From Paracoccaceae bacterium (lineage in GTDB: Bacteria; Pseudomonadota; Alphaproteobacteria; Rhodobacterales; Rhodobacteraceae), in assembly GCA_020637675.1 (NCBI GenBank), contig JACKKD010000001.1, positions 992,001 through 1,056,000 of the forward strand: a stretch of 64,000 nucleotides of DNA, written 5' to 3'. A model generated the notes under the pieces. That model saw only the letters and a program-made list of their open reading frames with translations. It had not been told where the DNA came from and made no database searches. A program made the position numbers and the translations under genes. This document shows, in pieces, positions 40,515 through 49,421 of the stretch (positions are counted from its first letter, which is position 1; every line of letters begins with the position of its first letter).

Positions 40515-42073
40515 TGGCACCGGAAACGGGGGCGGAGGTCGTCCTCCGCCTCGACGGCATCACCAAGCGCTTCGGGCCGCTTCTGGCCAATGACGCGATC
40601 AGCTTCGGGCTGGGAAAGGGCGAGGTCATCGCCCTACTCGGCGAGAACGGCGCGGGCAAGACCACGCTGATGAACATCCTCTTCGGCCACTACACGGCCG
40701 ACGAGGGCACGGTCGAGGTCTTCGGCCGGCCGCTGCCCCCCGGCCATCCTCGCGCCGCCCTGGCCGCGGGGGTGGGCATGGTGCACCAGCACTTCACGCT
40801 GGCCGACAACATGACGGCGCTGGAGAACATCCTTCTCGGCACCAGGCCGCTTCTTGCGCCGCGGCTCGGCGCGCGCGCCGCACGGGCGAAGGTTGCCCGG
40901 CTGTCGCGGGACTTCGGGCTGGCGGTCCATCCCGACGCCCGCGTCGGCGCGCTGTCCGTCGGCGAGAGGCAGAGGGTGGAGATACTTAAGGCACTCTACC
41001 GCGACGCTCGCATCCTGATCCTCGACGAACCCACGGCGGTGCTGACGCCGCAGGAGACCTCGGCGCTCTTCGAGACGCTGAGGAAGGCGGTCGCGCAGGG
41101 CCTTTCGGTCATCTTCATCTCGCACAAGCTTGGCGAGGTGATGGAGATTTCCTCGCGCGTACTCGTCCTCCGCCACGGGCGGCTGGTCGGCGAAGTGGCG
41201 ACCGCCGACACCGACCGGCACCGGCTGGCAGAGATGATGGTGGGGGCCGAGATCGCTGCACCCCGGCTTTCGGAAAGGGCGCCAGGCCCGGCGCTCCTGA
41301 CACTCTCGGAGGTGGACACACCCCGCCGGGGCAACGCGCCCGGGCTGAGAGGCGTGACGCTCGCGCTGCGCGCGGGTCAGATCACCGGCCTCGCCGGAGT
41401 GTCCGGCAACGGCCAGACCGCTCTTGCCGCGCTCATCGGCGGGCTCGAGACGCCGGTTCGGGGCAGCATGGAACTGGACGGCGCGCCGCCCGCCGACTGG
41501 TCGCCCCGCGCCGCGCTCGCCGCCGCAATCGCCCGCATCCCCGAGGACCGGCACAGGACCGGAACCGTGGCCGACTTCACGCTGACCGAGAATGCCGTGC
41601 TCGAGAGCTACGCGGACGCGCCCTTCAGCCGCAGGGGCTGGATGAACTGGCGCGCCGCCGAGGACTTTGCGCGGAGGATCATCGCGACCTACGATGTCCG
41701 CTGCCCCGGCCCCGCCGCCCGCATCCGCCTCCTCTCCGGCGGCAACATGCAGAAGCTCATCCTCGGCCGCGCGCTGGAGGCCGAGCCGCGGATCATCCTG
41801 GCCAACCAGCCGGTGCGCGGGCTCGACATCGGCGCCGTGACCTTCGTCCAGAACCGCCTGATCGCCGCGCGCGACAAGGGTGCCGCGGTGCTCCTCATTT
41901 CGGAAGACCTCGACGAGGTGATGGCGCTTTCTGACGTGATCCACGTCATCTACGAGGGCCGGCTGTCGCCCGCCTTCCCGCGCGGCACGATGACACCTGC
42001 CGGGCTTGGCGGCTGGATGGCCGGTCACGGTTTCGGGCCCGAATACACGCGGGGAGGCGCCGATGCGGCTTGA
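40514..42073 (+). CDS. BMP-type ABC transporter ATPase (two nucleotide-binding domains)
   Basis: A 519-residue ATPase with two ABC domains, as in sugar/nucleoside importers (RbsA/NupA type). Domain 1: Walker A GENGAGKTT, signature LSVGERQRVEILKALYRDA, Walker B LILDEPTAVLTP and FISHKLGEV. Domain 2 is degenerate in the family-typical way: GVSGNGQTALAALIGG replaces Walker A, with LLSGGNMQKLILGRALEAEP and ILANQPVRGLDIGA. It powers the two permeases that follow and overlaps the first by 11 bases. Confidence 0.92.
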   Translation: MAPETGAEVVLRLDGITKRFGPLLANDAISFGLGKGEVIALLGENGAGKTTLMNILFGHYTADEGTVEVFGRPLPPGHPRAALAAGVGMVHQHFTLADNMTALENILLGTRPLLAPRLGARAARAKVARLSRDFGLAVHPDARVGALSVGERQRVEILKALYRDARILILDEPTAVLTPQETSALFETLRKAVAQGLSVIFISHKLGEVMEISSRVLVLRHGRLVGEVATADTDRHRLAEMMVGAEIAAPRLSERAPGPALLTLSEVDTPRRGNAPGLRGVTLALRAGQITGLAGVSGNGQTALAALIGGLETPVRGSMELDGAPPADWSPRAALAAAIARIPEDRHRTGTVADFTLTENAVLESYADAPFSRRGWMNWRAAEDFARRIIATYDVRCPGPAARIRLLSGGNMQKLILGRALEAEPRIILANQPVRGLDIGAVTFVQNRLIAARDKGAAVLLISEDLDEVMALSDVIHVIYEGRLSPAFPRGTMTPAGLGGWMAGHGFGPEYTRGGADAA

Positions 42074-43112
42074 GCCGATCGCCAACCCCTCGCTCGTGCG
42101 GAGGGTGGGCCTGCCCGCGGCCGCGTTGGCACTGACGGTCCTCATGGCCTCGCTTCTGGCGCTTCTGGCGGGGGCCAACCCCTTCGCCACGCTCGGCCTG
42201 ATCGTGAAGGGCGCGGCCGGGTCGAAATTCGCGCTGCTCGAAACGCTCAATCGCGCCACGCCCCTGATCTTCACCGGCCTCGCCGTTGCCGTCGCGTTCC
42301 GCGCGAAGCTCTGGAACATCGGGGCCGAGGCGCAGCTTTACGCCGGCGCCATCGTCACCGTGCTGCTGGGCACAGGCGCGCTGCCGTTGCCCTCGGCGCT
42401 CCTCCTGCCGGTGATTGCGCTTGCCGCGATGGTCGCGGGCGCGCTCGTCCTTCTCGGACCGGTGCTTCTGAAAACGCGGGCCGGCGTCGACGAAGTTGTC
42501 ACCACGCTCCTCTTCAACTTCATCATGCTGCTGTTCGTGTCGCTGCTTCTCGAAGGACCGCTGAAGGACCCGATGGGGATGGGCTGGCCGAAGTCGCCCG
42601 CGCTGGAGAAGGCCGCGCGCCTGCCCCGGATCGTGGAGGGACTCAGGCTCCACTGGGGTTTCGCGCTGGCCATCCTTTCGGCCCTTGCCGTCTGGGTGAT
42701 CCAGACCCGCACCACGCTCGGCTACGAAATCCGCGCCGTCGGGCTGAATGCCGAGGCGGCGCGCTTCGCGGGCATTCCGGTAGGCCGCGTGATGATCAAG
42801 ACTGCGGTCCTCTCCGGCGGGCTCGCGGCACTCGCCGGCTTTTCCGAGGTCGCGGGGCTCAAGGGCAACCTCACGTTGGACCTCTCGCCCGGCTTCGGTT
42901 ACACCGGGATCATCGTCGCCATGCTCGCGCTTCTGAACCCGCTGGGCGTCGTCCTCTCCGCGATCTTCGTCGCCGGTGTCTTCGTCGGCGCAGACAGCAT
43001 GAGCCGCGCGGCCGGCGTTCCCACCTACATCGCCGACATCCTGACGGCGACGGCACTCCTGACGATGGTGCTGGCGATCCGCCTCACCCGCACGAAGATC
43101 AGGTGGCGCTGA
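42063..43112 (+). CDS. BMP-type ABC transporter permease 1
   Basis: A 349-residue inner-membrane permease with about ten helices, of the YufP/NupB type. Landmarks: ETLNRATPLIFTGLAVAVAFRAKLWNIGAEAQLY, VDEVVTTLLFNFIMLL and TTLGYEIRAVGLNAEAARFAGI (the ATPase-contact loop). It pairs with the next permease; the genes overlap by one base (TGATG). ATG at 43063 region is not needed: the chosen ATG at 42063 gives the usual N-terminus. Confidence 0.9.
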   Translation: MRLEPIANPSLVRRVGLPAAALALTVLMASLLALLAGANPFATLGLIVKGAAGSKFALLETLNRATPLIFTGLAVAVAFRAKLWNIGAEAQLYAGAIVTVLLGTGALPLPSALLLPVIALAAMVAGALVLLGPVLLKTRAGVDEVVTTLLFNFIMLLFVSLLLEGPLKDPMGMGWPKSPALEKAARLPRIVEGLRLHWGFALAILSALAVWVIQTRTTLGYEIRAVGLNAEAARFAGIPVGRVMIKTAVLSGGLAALAGFSEVAGLKGNLTLDLSPGFGYTGIIVAMLALLNPLGVVLSAIFVAGVFVGADSMSRAAGVPTYIADILTATALLTMVLAIRLTRTKIRWR

Positions 43113-44056
43113 TGGACATCCTCGAGATCATCCTCACCGCGAGCTTCTGGGCCGCCGCCGTGCGCATCGCCTCGCCCCTGATCTTCGCCACATTGGGCGA
43201 GCTCATCTGCGAACGCGCGGGCGTCCTCAACCTCGGCATCGAGGGTATCATGGTCATCGGCGCCTTCACCGGCTGGATGACCGTCTACCTCGGCTTCGGA
43301 CTCTGGACGGGCGTTCTGGTGGCGATGCTGGCGGGGATGCTCTTCGGACTGGTCCATGCCACGCTCACGGTGCCCTTCGGGCTTTCCCAGCATGTCGTGG
43401 GTCTCGGCGTGACGCTCCTCGCCACCGCAACGGCGGCCTTCGCCTACCGCCTGTCGCTGCCCGAGGTCACGTCGCCACCGAAGATCGTGCCGTTCCAGCC
43501 GCTTCCGGTTCCCGGCCTTTCGGAGCTTCCGCTCATCGGCCCCGCATTCTTCGCGCAGACCCCGCTTACCTACCTCGCCTTCGTCCTCATCGCCGTCGTC
43601 TCCGTCGTACTCTACCGCACGCCCCTCGGCCTCGCGCTCAGGGCTGCGGGCGAGAATCCGGCCTCGGTCGAGGCGCAGGGCCTTTCCGTCACCGCGATGC
43701 GCATGGGCGCGGTCATCGTCGGCTCGGGCCTCATGGCGATCGGCGGCGCGTTCCTGACGATGTCGGCCTTCTCGTCGTTCTTCTTCGAGATGGTGAACGG
43801 GCGCGGCTGGATCTGCATCGCGCTGGTCGTCTTCGGCGCCTGGCGGCCGGGCAAGGCCGCGCTTGGCGCACTTCTCTTCGCGGCCTTCGACGCGCTTCAG
43901 GTGCGGCTCCAGCAGACGCCGATGGGCGCCTACGTGCCCTATCAGGTGTTCCTGATGGTTCCCTACATCCTCTCCATCCTCGCGCTCGTCCTCATGTCGC
44001 GCCGCGCCGAGGTTCCGGCCGCGCTGATGGTCCCGTTCAACAAGGGGGAACGCTGA
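43112..44056 (+). CDS. BMP-type ABC transporter permease 2
   Basis: A 314-residue inner-membrane permease with about nine helices, of the YufQ/NupC type. Landmarks: RIASPLIFATLGELICERAGVLNLGIEGIM, GLSQHVVGLGVTLLATA, TPLGLALRAAGENPASVEAQGLSV and GRGWICIALVVFGAWRPGKAALGALLF. It forms the second half of the channel. The deaminase ATG directly follows its TGA. Confidence 0.9.
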   Translation: MDILEIILTASFWAAAVRIASPLIFATLGELICERAGVLNLGIEGIMVIGAFTGWMTVYLGFGLWTGVLVAMLAGMLFGLVHATLTVPFGLSQHVVGLGVTLLATATAAFAYRLSLPEVTSPPKIVPFQPLPVPGLSELPLIGPAFFAQTPLTYLAFVLIAVVSVVLYRTPLGLALRAAGENPASVEAQGLSVTAMRMGAVIVGSGLMAIGGAFLTMSAFSSFFFEMVNGRGWICIALVVFGAWRPGKAALGALLFAAFDALQVRLQQTPMGAYVPYQVFLMVPYILSILALVLMSRRAEVPAALMVPFNKGER

Positions 44057-45331
44057 ATGTTCGACCTTCTCGTCAAGGGGGGCACGCTTCCCGACGGCAC
44101 GGTCTCCGACATCGCCATCCGGGGTGACAGGATCGTGGCGACGGGCCGGGTGGAGGGCGCGGCGCGCGAGGTCATCGACGCGACCGGCGACCTCGTCTCG
44201 CCGCCTTTCGTCGACCCGCATTTCCACATGGACGCAACACTCTCCTACGGCATCCCGAGGGTGAACGGGTCCGGCACGCTGCTCGAAGGCATCGCCCTCT
44301 GGGGCGAGTTGCGGGAGCTAGCGAGCGTGGAGGACATGGTCGCCCGCGCGCTCACCTACTGCGACTGGGCCGCCTCGATGGGGCTGCTGGCGATCCGCAG
44401 CCACGTGGACACGACGCCGGACCATCTGCGCACCGTCGAGGCGATGCTGGAGGTCAGGCGCCGGGTCGCCGGATACATCGACCTCCAGCTCGTGGCCTTT
44501 CCGCAGGACGGCCTCTACCGCAGCCGGACGGGACGCGAGAACCTGATCCGTGCGCTCGACATGGGGCTCGATGTCGTCGGCGGCATCCCGCATTTCGAAC
44601 GCACGATGGCCGACGGCGCGGAGTCCCTGCGCGACCTCTGCCGCATGGCCGCCGACCGCGGTCTCAGGGTCGATGTGCATTGTGACGAAAGCGACGATCC
44701 GATGAGCCGGCATGTGGAGACACTGGCAGCGGAGGTGACGCGCCACGGTCTCGGCGCCCGCGCGGCGGGGTCGCACCTGACCTCGATGCATTCGATGGAC
44801 AACTACTATGTCTCGAAACTCCTGCCGCTGATCGCCGAATCGGGGATGACCGCGATCCCCAATCCCCTGATCAACATCACAATACAGGGACGACACGACA
44901 GTTTCCCCAAGCGCCGCGGCCTGACACGGGTCAAGGAGATGCAGGCCCATGGCATCACCGTGGGCTGGGGCCAGGACTGCGTGATGGACCCGTGGTATTC
45001 GCTGGGCACCGCAGACATGCTCGACGTGGCCTTCATGGGCCTCCATGTCGCGCAGATGACCCACCCCGAGGAGATGGCGCGCTGCTTTCGCATGGTGACG
45101 GAGGACAACGCGAAGATCATGGCCCTTGAGGGCTACGGACTGGGAAAGGGCTGCATCGCCTCGCTCGTCGTGCTGGATGCCGGGAACCCGACCGAGGCGA
45201 TCCGGCTCCGCCCGGAGCGCCTCGCCGTGGTGTCGAAGGGCAAGATCGTCTCCCGTCGCGCGCGCAATGACGCGCAGCTTGCGTTGCCGGGCCGGCCGGA
45301 AGCGGTGCGGCGGCGGATCGAGGGGCGGTAA
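44057..45331 (+). CDS. Cytosine-deaminase-type amidohydrolase
   Basis: A 424-residue amidohydrolase closely patterned on bacterial cytosine deaminase (CodA). Metal ligands: His55 and His57 in DPHFHMDATL, His208 in VDVHCDES with catalytic Glu211, His240 in GSHLTSMHSMDNYY, and Asp307 in GWGQDCVMDPWYSLGTADML. These match the CodA set in order and spacing. It would deaminate cytosine or a related ring (for example a pterin, isoguanine or creatinine-like compound) imported by the BMP transporter with which it forms an operon. The ATG directly abuts the permease stop. Confidence 0.85.
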   Translation: MFDLLVKGGTLPDGTVSDIAIRGDRIVATGRVEGAAREVIDATGDLVSPPFVDPHFHMDATLSYGIPRVNGSGTLLEGIALWGELRELASVEDMVARALTYCDWAASMGLLAIRSHVDTTPDHLRTVEAMLEVRRRVAGYIDLQLVAFPQDGLYRSRTGRENLIRALDMGLDVVGGIPHFERTMADGAESLRDLCRMAADRGLRVDVHCDESDDPMSRHVETLAAEVTRHGLGARAAGSHLTSMHSMDNYYVSKLLPLIAESGMTAIPNPLINITIQGRHDSFPKRRGLTRVKEMQAHGITVGWGQDCVMDPWYSLGTADMLDVAFMGLHVAQMTHPEEMARCFRMVTEDNAKIMALEGYGLGKGCIASLVVLDAGNPTEAIRLRPERLAVVSKGKIVSRRARNDAQLALPGRPEAVRRRIEGR

Positions 45332-45339
45332 TACATTCG

Positions 45340-45377
45340 GGAAGGCCGGGGGCAGCCGTTGTCCCGCCTGGCCTTCC
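45340..45377. terminator. Bidirectional hairpin between the deaminase and LuxR-type genes
   Basis: GGAAGGCC (45340-45347) pairs with GGCCTTCC (45370-45377); the loop has additional G/C complementarity. It lies exactly in the 49-base gap between the convergent stops at 45331 and 45381. Confidence 0.55.
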
Positions 45378-45380
45378 GGC

Positions 45381-46424
45381 TCAGCGTCCCGCCGCAAGCC
45401 AGATCGGGCTTGAGAGCATCTCGCGCACCACGCCCGTCTGCCCCTCCACACCCATTCGCGCGAAGAGCTGTTTCGATGTGCTGCGGGCCGTCTCGATCGT
45501 CCAGCCGAGATCCGCCGCGGCTTCCGCGAGGCTCATCCCGTCAGCGATCCGGGCCGCGAGCCGGGCTTCGCTGCGGCTGATGCCGAAGGCGGCGGCGATC
45601 CGGTCGGGCGGCTCGTTTCCGGCCGGACGCTGCCAGCGGACCCAGGCGACGAGCGCGCGGTCGCCAAGCTGGTCTTCGGCGCGGATCGCGAGGCGGATCG
45701 CCGGGTCGCGTGTGGGAACGAGGACGCCCGAGCGCGTGCCGCCTGCCCGGTCATCCCCCGCCTGTGCCGCTGCCAGCGCCCGGCCGAAGGCCTGCGCCAT
45801 CTCGTCGTCGGTGAAATCGAGCCAACCGTCGGCCCGCAGGCGGAGCCCGGCCCGTGCCGCGAGACCCTCGGCGAGCCCGGGCGACGCGGCACGGACACGG
45901 CCCGATGGGCCAAGCAAGAGCCATCCGACCCCGAGGCGCTGCGCCGCCATACCGTCGAATGCCGCGTGCGCCCGTTCGGCACGCAGGAGCCGCCAGCCGG
46001 CAAGCGCCCGCGCCACGAACCGGCCGAGGCCGGAGAGGCGGGCACCGTCGACGGCACGGAAGTCGCGGCCCTGCCGTTCGGCCACGAGGACCGCGGAACC
46101 GCCCCCCGGCATCGGGCTGCGCAGCCACCTCAGCGGCATCCGGTCGCCCTCGGCGCCCGGCAGGTCGACCTGCGAATAGACCCGGTCCAACCGCATCCGG
46201 GCAACCGCGGCAAGGTCCGGCGGGGCGGTGACCCGGCCAACCTGCCAGCGGCCTGAGGCGCGGTCCTGATCGAACGCCACCAGACAAAGGCCGTCGGCCG
46301 AGATCGCCGCCGCCAGCCGGTCGAGAAAAGCCGGCCAGAGGTCCTGCGGCCCGGTCTCGCCATGGCCCACATGGCCGGTGGCTGCGGCCAGTAGCGCCTC
46401 GATCAGGTCGGACTCCTCCGACAT
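45381..46424 (-). CDS. LuxR-type helix-turn-helix regulator
   Basis: A 347-residue regulator with a C-terminal LuxR/GerE-type helix-turn-helix (residues ~285-340: GISRSEARLAARIADGMSL, AEAAADLGWTIETARSTSKQ, LFARMGVEGQTGVVREML). The upstream ~270 residues are Ala/Arg/Gly-rich with GAF/PAS-like features (for example DGLCLVAFDQDRASGRWQVG) but no named ligand motif. I use the ATG at 46424, which has GGGGGG about 7 bases upstream; ATGs at 46445 and 46511 are alternatives. It is divergent from cysD, so it may control sulfate activation; that is only suggested by position. Confidence 0.75.
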   Translation of the reverse strand: MSEESDLIEALLAAATGHVGHGETGPQDLWPAFLDRLAAAISADGLCLVAFDQDRASGRWQVGRVTAPPDLAAVARMRLDRVYSQVDLPGAEGDRMPLRWLRSPMPGGGSAVLVAERQGRDFRAVDGARLSGLGRFVARALAGWRLLRAERAHAAFDGMAAQRLGVGWLLLGPSGRVRAASPGLAEGLAARAGLRLRADGWLDFTDDEMAQAFGRALAAAQAGDDRAGGTRSGVLVPTRDPAIRLAIRAEDQLGDRALVAWVRWQRPAGNEPPDRIAAAFGISRSEARLAARIADGMSLAEAAADLGWTIETARSTSKQLFARMGVEGQTGVVREMLSSPIWLAAGR

Positions 46425-46448
46425 CGCCAAGCCCCCCGAACACATTCC

Positions 46449-46464
46449 CCCCCCATATGGGGGG
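46449..46464. promoter_or_regulatory. Perfect G/C palindrome between the LuxR-type gene and cysD
   Basis: CCCCCC-ATAT-GGGGGG, fully self-complementary over 16 bases. It lies 25 bases upstream of the regulator's ATG and 59 bases upstream of the cysD ATG, so it could be an operator for either or both, perhaps bound by the regulator itself. Confidence 0.45.
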
Positions 46465-46522
46465 TTCTTTTGCTTCTCTGCTGCTTTACGCGGCAGGTCA
46501 ACCGGATTCACTGAGGCGCCGC

Positions 46523-47428
46523 ATGACCATCAAGACCCTGACCCACCTGCAACGCCTGGAGGCCGAAAGCATCCACATCCTGCGCGAGGTTGTCGCCGAG
46601 GCAGAGAAACCCGTGATGCTCTACAGCGTCGGCAAGGACAGCGCCGTGATGCTGCATCTGGCCAAGAAAGCCTTCTACCCGGCGCCGCCCCCCTTCCCGC
46701 TCCTCCATGTCGACACGACCTGGAAGTTCCGCGACATGTATGCGCTGCGCGACAGGGCGGCGAAGGCGGCGGGGATGGACCTGATCGTCTATCAGAACCC
46801 CGAGGCGCTGGCGAAGGGCATCAACCCGTTCGACCACGGCTCGCTCCACACAGACATGTGGAAGACCGAGGGGCTGAAGCAGGCGCTCGACCAGTACGGC
46901 TTCGACGTGGCCTTCGGCGGCGCCCGCCGCGACGAGGAGAAGAGCCGCGCCAAGGAACGCGTCTTTTCCTTCCGCTCCGCCAATCACCGCTGGGATCCGA
47001 AGAACCAGCGCCCGGAGCTCTGGCGGCTCTACAACGCCCGCAAGGCGAAGGGAGAGAGCGTCCGGGTCTTTCCGATCTCGAACTGGACCGAACTCGACAT
47101 CTGGCAATACATCTACCTCGAGGGGATCGAGATCGTGCCGCTCTACTTTGCCGAGCCGCGCCCGACCGTGGTGCGCGACGGGCTGACCCTGATGGTGGAT
47201 GACGAGCGCTTCCCGCTTCGCGAGGGCGAAACGCCCGAAATGCGCTCGGTGCGCTTCCGCACCCTCGGTTGCTACCCGCTCACCGGCGCGGTGGAGAGCG
47301 AGGCGCGGACGCTGCCCGAGGTCATCCAGGAAATGCTCCTGACCACCACCTCGGAACGGCAGGGCCGGGCGATCGACCACGATCAGGCCGCCTCGATGGA
47401 GAAGAAGAAGCAGGAAGGCTACTTCTGA
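46523..47428 (+). CDS. cysD: Sulfate adenylyltransferase subunit 2
   Basis: A 301-residue ATP sulfurylase small subunit, making adenosine-5'-phosphosulfate from sulfate and ATP with CysN. Landmarks: PP-loop YSVGKDSAVMLHLAKKAF (~37-54), LLHVDTTWKFRDMY, FGGARRDEEKSRAKER, FPISNWTELDIWQYI, TLGCYPLTGAVESEA and the KKKQEGYF C-terminus, all typical. It starts at ATG 46523. The cysNC gene follows after 38 bases, so they form one operon. APS and PAPS feed cysteine synthesis or sulfotransferases. Confidence 0.97.
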   Translation: MTIKTLTHLQRLEAESIHILREVVAEAEKPVMLYSVGKDSAVMLHLAKKAFYPAPPPFPLLHVDTTWKFRDMYALRDRAAKAAGMDLIVYQNPEALAKGINPFDHGSLHTDMWKTEGLKQALDQYGFDVAFGGARRDEEKSRAKERVFSFRSANHRWDPKNQRPELWRLYNARKAKGESVRVFPISNWTELDIWQYIYLEGIEIVPLYFAEPRPTVVRDGLTLMVDDERFPLREGETPEMRSVRFRTLGCYPLTGAVESEARTLPEVIQEMLLTTTSERQGRAIDHDQAASMEKKKQEGYF

Positions 47429-47466
47429 CCGCTTCTCCGCCTCCGCCACAGCCAGACAGGACCGCC

Positions 47467-49374
47467 ATGACGACCCAGGATCCGATCTACAAGACCGACG
47501 CGCTTATCGCCGAGAATATCGAGGCCTATCTCGAGGCGCATCAGCACAAGACCATGCTGCGCTTCATCACCTGTGGCTCCGTCGATGACGGCAAGTCCAC
47601 GCTGATCGGGCGGTTGCTCTACGACAGCAAGATGATCTTCGAGGATCAGCTTGCCGCGCTGCAGGCCGACAGCCGCAAGATGGGCACGCAGGGCCAGGAG
47701 ATCGACTTCGCGCTCCTCGTCGACGGGCTCGCCGCGGAACGCGAGCAGGGCATCACCATCGACGTTGCCTACCGCTTCTTCGCCACCGAGAAGCGCAAGT
47801 TCATTGTCGCCGACACGCCCGGCCACGAGCAGTACACGCGCAACATGGTCACCGGCGCCTCGACCGCCGATCTCGCCGTGATTCTCATCGACGCCCGCAA
47901 GGGTGTGCTGACACAGACCCGGCGGCACAGCTATCTCGTTCATCTCCTCGGCATTCGCCATATCGTCCTGGCGGTGAACAAGATGGACCTCGTCGACTAC
48001 GACCGGGCCGTGTTCGAGCGCATCCGAGACGACTACGCGGCCTTCGCCCGGAGCATCGGCATCGCGGACTTCACCGCCATCCCGATTTCCGGCTTCAAGG
48101 GCGACAACATCACCGGGCCGAGCGCGAACACCCCCTGGTTCGAGGGACCTGCACTGCTGCCGTATCTGGAGACCGTGGAGGTCGAGGATACCCGCGATCA
48201 GGCCGGCCCCTTCCGCATGCCGGTGCAATGGGTCAACCGCCCCAGCCTCGATTTCCGCGGCTTCTGCGGCCTCATCGCCAGCGGGCAGGTGCGGCCCGGC
48301 GACGCCGTGAGGGTGCTGCCCTCGGGCAAGACATCGAAGATCGCGCGAATCGTCAGCCAGGAGGGCGACCGCGACCTCGCGGTGGCCGGGGAATCGGTGA
48401 CGCTCACGCTCCAGGACGAAATCGACTGCTCCCGCGGGCAGGTGCTCGTCGCGGCGCAGGCGCCGCTCGAGGTCGCCGACCAGTTCGAGGCGACGATCGT
48501 CTGGATGGACGAGGCCGAGATGGTGCCGGGCCGGGCCTACTGGCTGAAGATCGGCACCCAGACGGTTTCGGCCACGATCCACGCGCCCAAGTTCGAGATC
48601 AACGTCAACACTCAGGAACATCTGGCCAAGAAGACGCTCGACCTCAACGCGATCGGCGTGGCGGTGGTCACGACCGACCGTCAGATTCCCTTCGCGTCCT
48701 ATGCCGAGAACCGCGACCTCGGCGGCTTCATCCTCATCGACAAGCACACCAACCATACGGTTGCGGCGGGGATGATCCATTTCGCGCTGCGCCGGGCGCA
48801 GAACATCCACTGGCAGGCAACCGACATCGGCCGGGATCATCACGCGGCGATGAAGAACCAGAAGCCGGCGGTGCTGTGGCTGACGGGCCTTTCCGGCTCT
48901 GGCAAGTCCACCATCGCCAACATCGTCGAAAGGAAGCTGGCGCGGATGAACCGGCATACCTTCCTCCTCGACGGTGACAACGTCCGCCACGGGCTGAACA
49001 AGGATCTCGGCTTCACCGAGGCCGACCGGGTGGAGAACATCCGCCGGGTGGGCGAGGTGGCCAAGCTGATGACCGATGCCGGGCTCATCGTCATTACCGC
49101 CTTCATCTCGCCGTTCCGGTCGGAGCGCGAGATGGTGCGCGGCATGATGCAGCCGGGCGAGTTCCTTGAGGTCTTCGTGGACACACCGCTGGAGGTGGCC
49201 GAGGGCCGCGACGTCAAAGGACTCTACGCCAAGGCGCGGGCCGGTCAGCTGAAGAACTTCACCGGCATCGATTCACCCTACGAGGCCCCCGAGGCGCCCG
49301 AGATCCGCATCGACACGACCGAGACGAGTGCCGATGAGGCCGCGGACCTGATCATCGCGCGCCTGATCCCCTGA
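47467..49374 (+). CDS. cysN: Fused sulfate adenylyltransferase subunit 1 / adenylylsulfate kinase
   Basis: A 635-residue CysN-CysC fusion. Residues ~30-450 are a translation-GTPase-like CysN: GSVDDGKST (P-loop), GITIDVAYRFF, DTPGHEQYTRNM and NKMDLVD. Residues ~458-635 are the APS kinase CysC: GLSGSGKST (second P-loop, ~474), FLLDGDNVRHGLN, FISPFRSERE and FTGIDSPYEAPE. The combined enzyme makes PAPS, the donor for the sulfotransferase encoded 14 kb downstream as well as for sulfate reduction. The fusion is common in alphaproteobacteria. Confidence 0.97.
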   Translation: MTTQDPIYKTDALIAENIEAYLEAHQHKTMLRFITCGSVDDGKSTLIGRLLYDSKMIFEDQLAALQADSRKMGTQGQEIDFALLVDGLAAEREQGITIDVAYRFFATEKRKFIVADTPGHEQYTRNMVTGASTADLAVILIDARKGVLTQTRRHSYLVHLLGIRHIVLAVNKMDLVDYDRAVFERIRDDYAAFARSIGIADFTAIPISGFKGDNITGPSANTPWFEGPALLPYLETVEVEDTRDQAGPFRMPVQWVNRPSLDFRGFCGLIASGQVRPGDAVRVLPSGKTSKIARIVSQEGDRDLAVAGESVTLTLQDEIDCSRGQVLVAAQAPLEVADQFEATIVWMDEAEMVPGRAYWLKIGTQTVSATIHAPKFEINVNTQEHLAKKTLDLNAIGVAVVTTDRQIPFASYAENRDLGGFILIDKHTNHTVAAGMIHFALRRAQNIHWQATDIGRDHHAAMKNQKPAVLWLTGLSGSGKSTIANIVERKLARMNRHTFLLDGDNVRHGLNKDLGFTEADRVENIRRVGEVAKLMTDAGLIVITAFISPFRSEREMVRGMMQPGEFLEVFVDTPLEVAEGRDVKGLYAKARAGQLKNFTGIDSPYEAPEAPEIRIDTTETSADEAADLIIARLIP

Positions 49375-49399
49375 ACTGGTGGAACCGGCCGGCGCCCTT

Positions 49400-49418
49400 C
49401 CGGGGCCGGCCGCCCCGG
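49400..49418. terminator. Hairpin between cysNC and hutU
   Basis: CCGGGGC (49400-49406), CGGCC, then GCCCCGG (49412-49418), perfect 7-base arms, in the 47-base gap between convergent stops. An alternative pairing of the neighbouring CCGGCC/GGCCGG blocks is also possible. Confidence 0.5.
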
Positions 49419-49421
49419 GGT

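Noticed and set aside
37857..40520. An 887-codon open frame on the minus strand
   Set aside because: Antisense to the Liv ATPases and the BMP binding protein, all of which have diagnostic motifs; no motif is seen in the antisense product.
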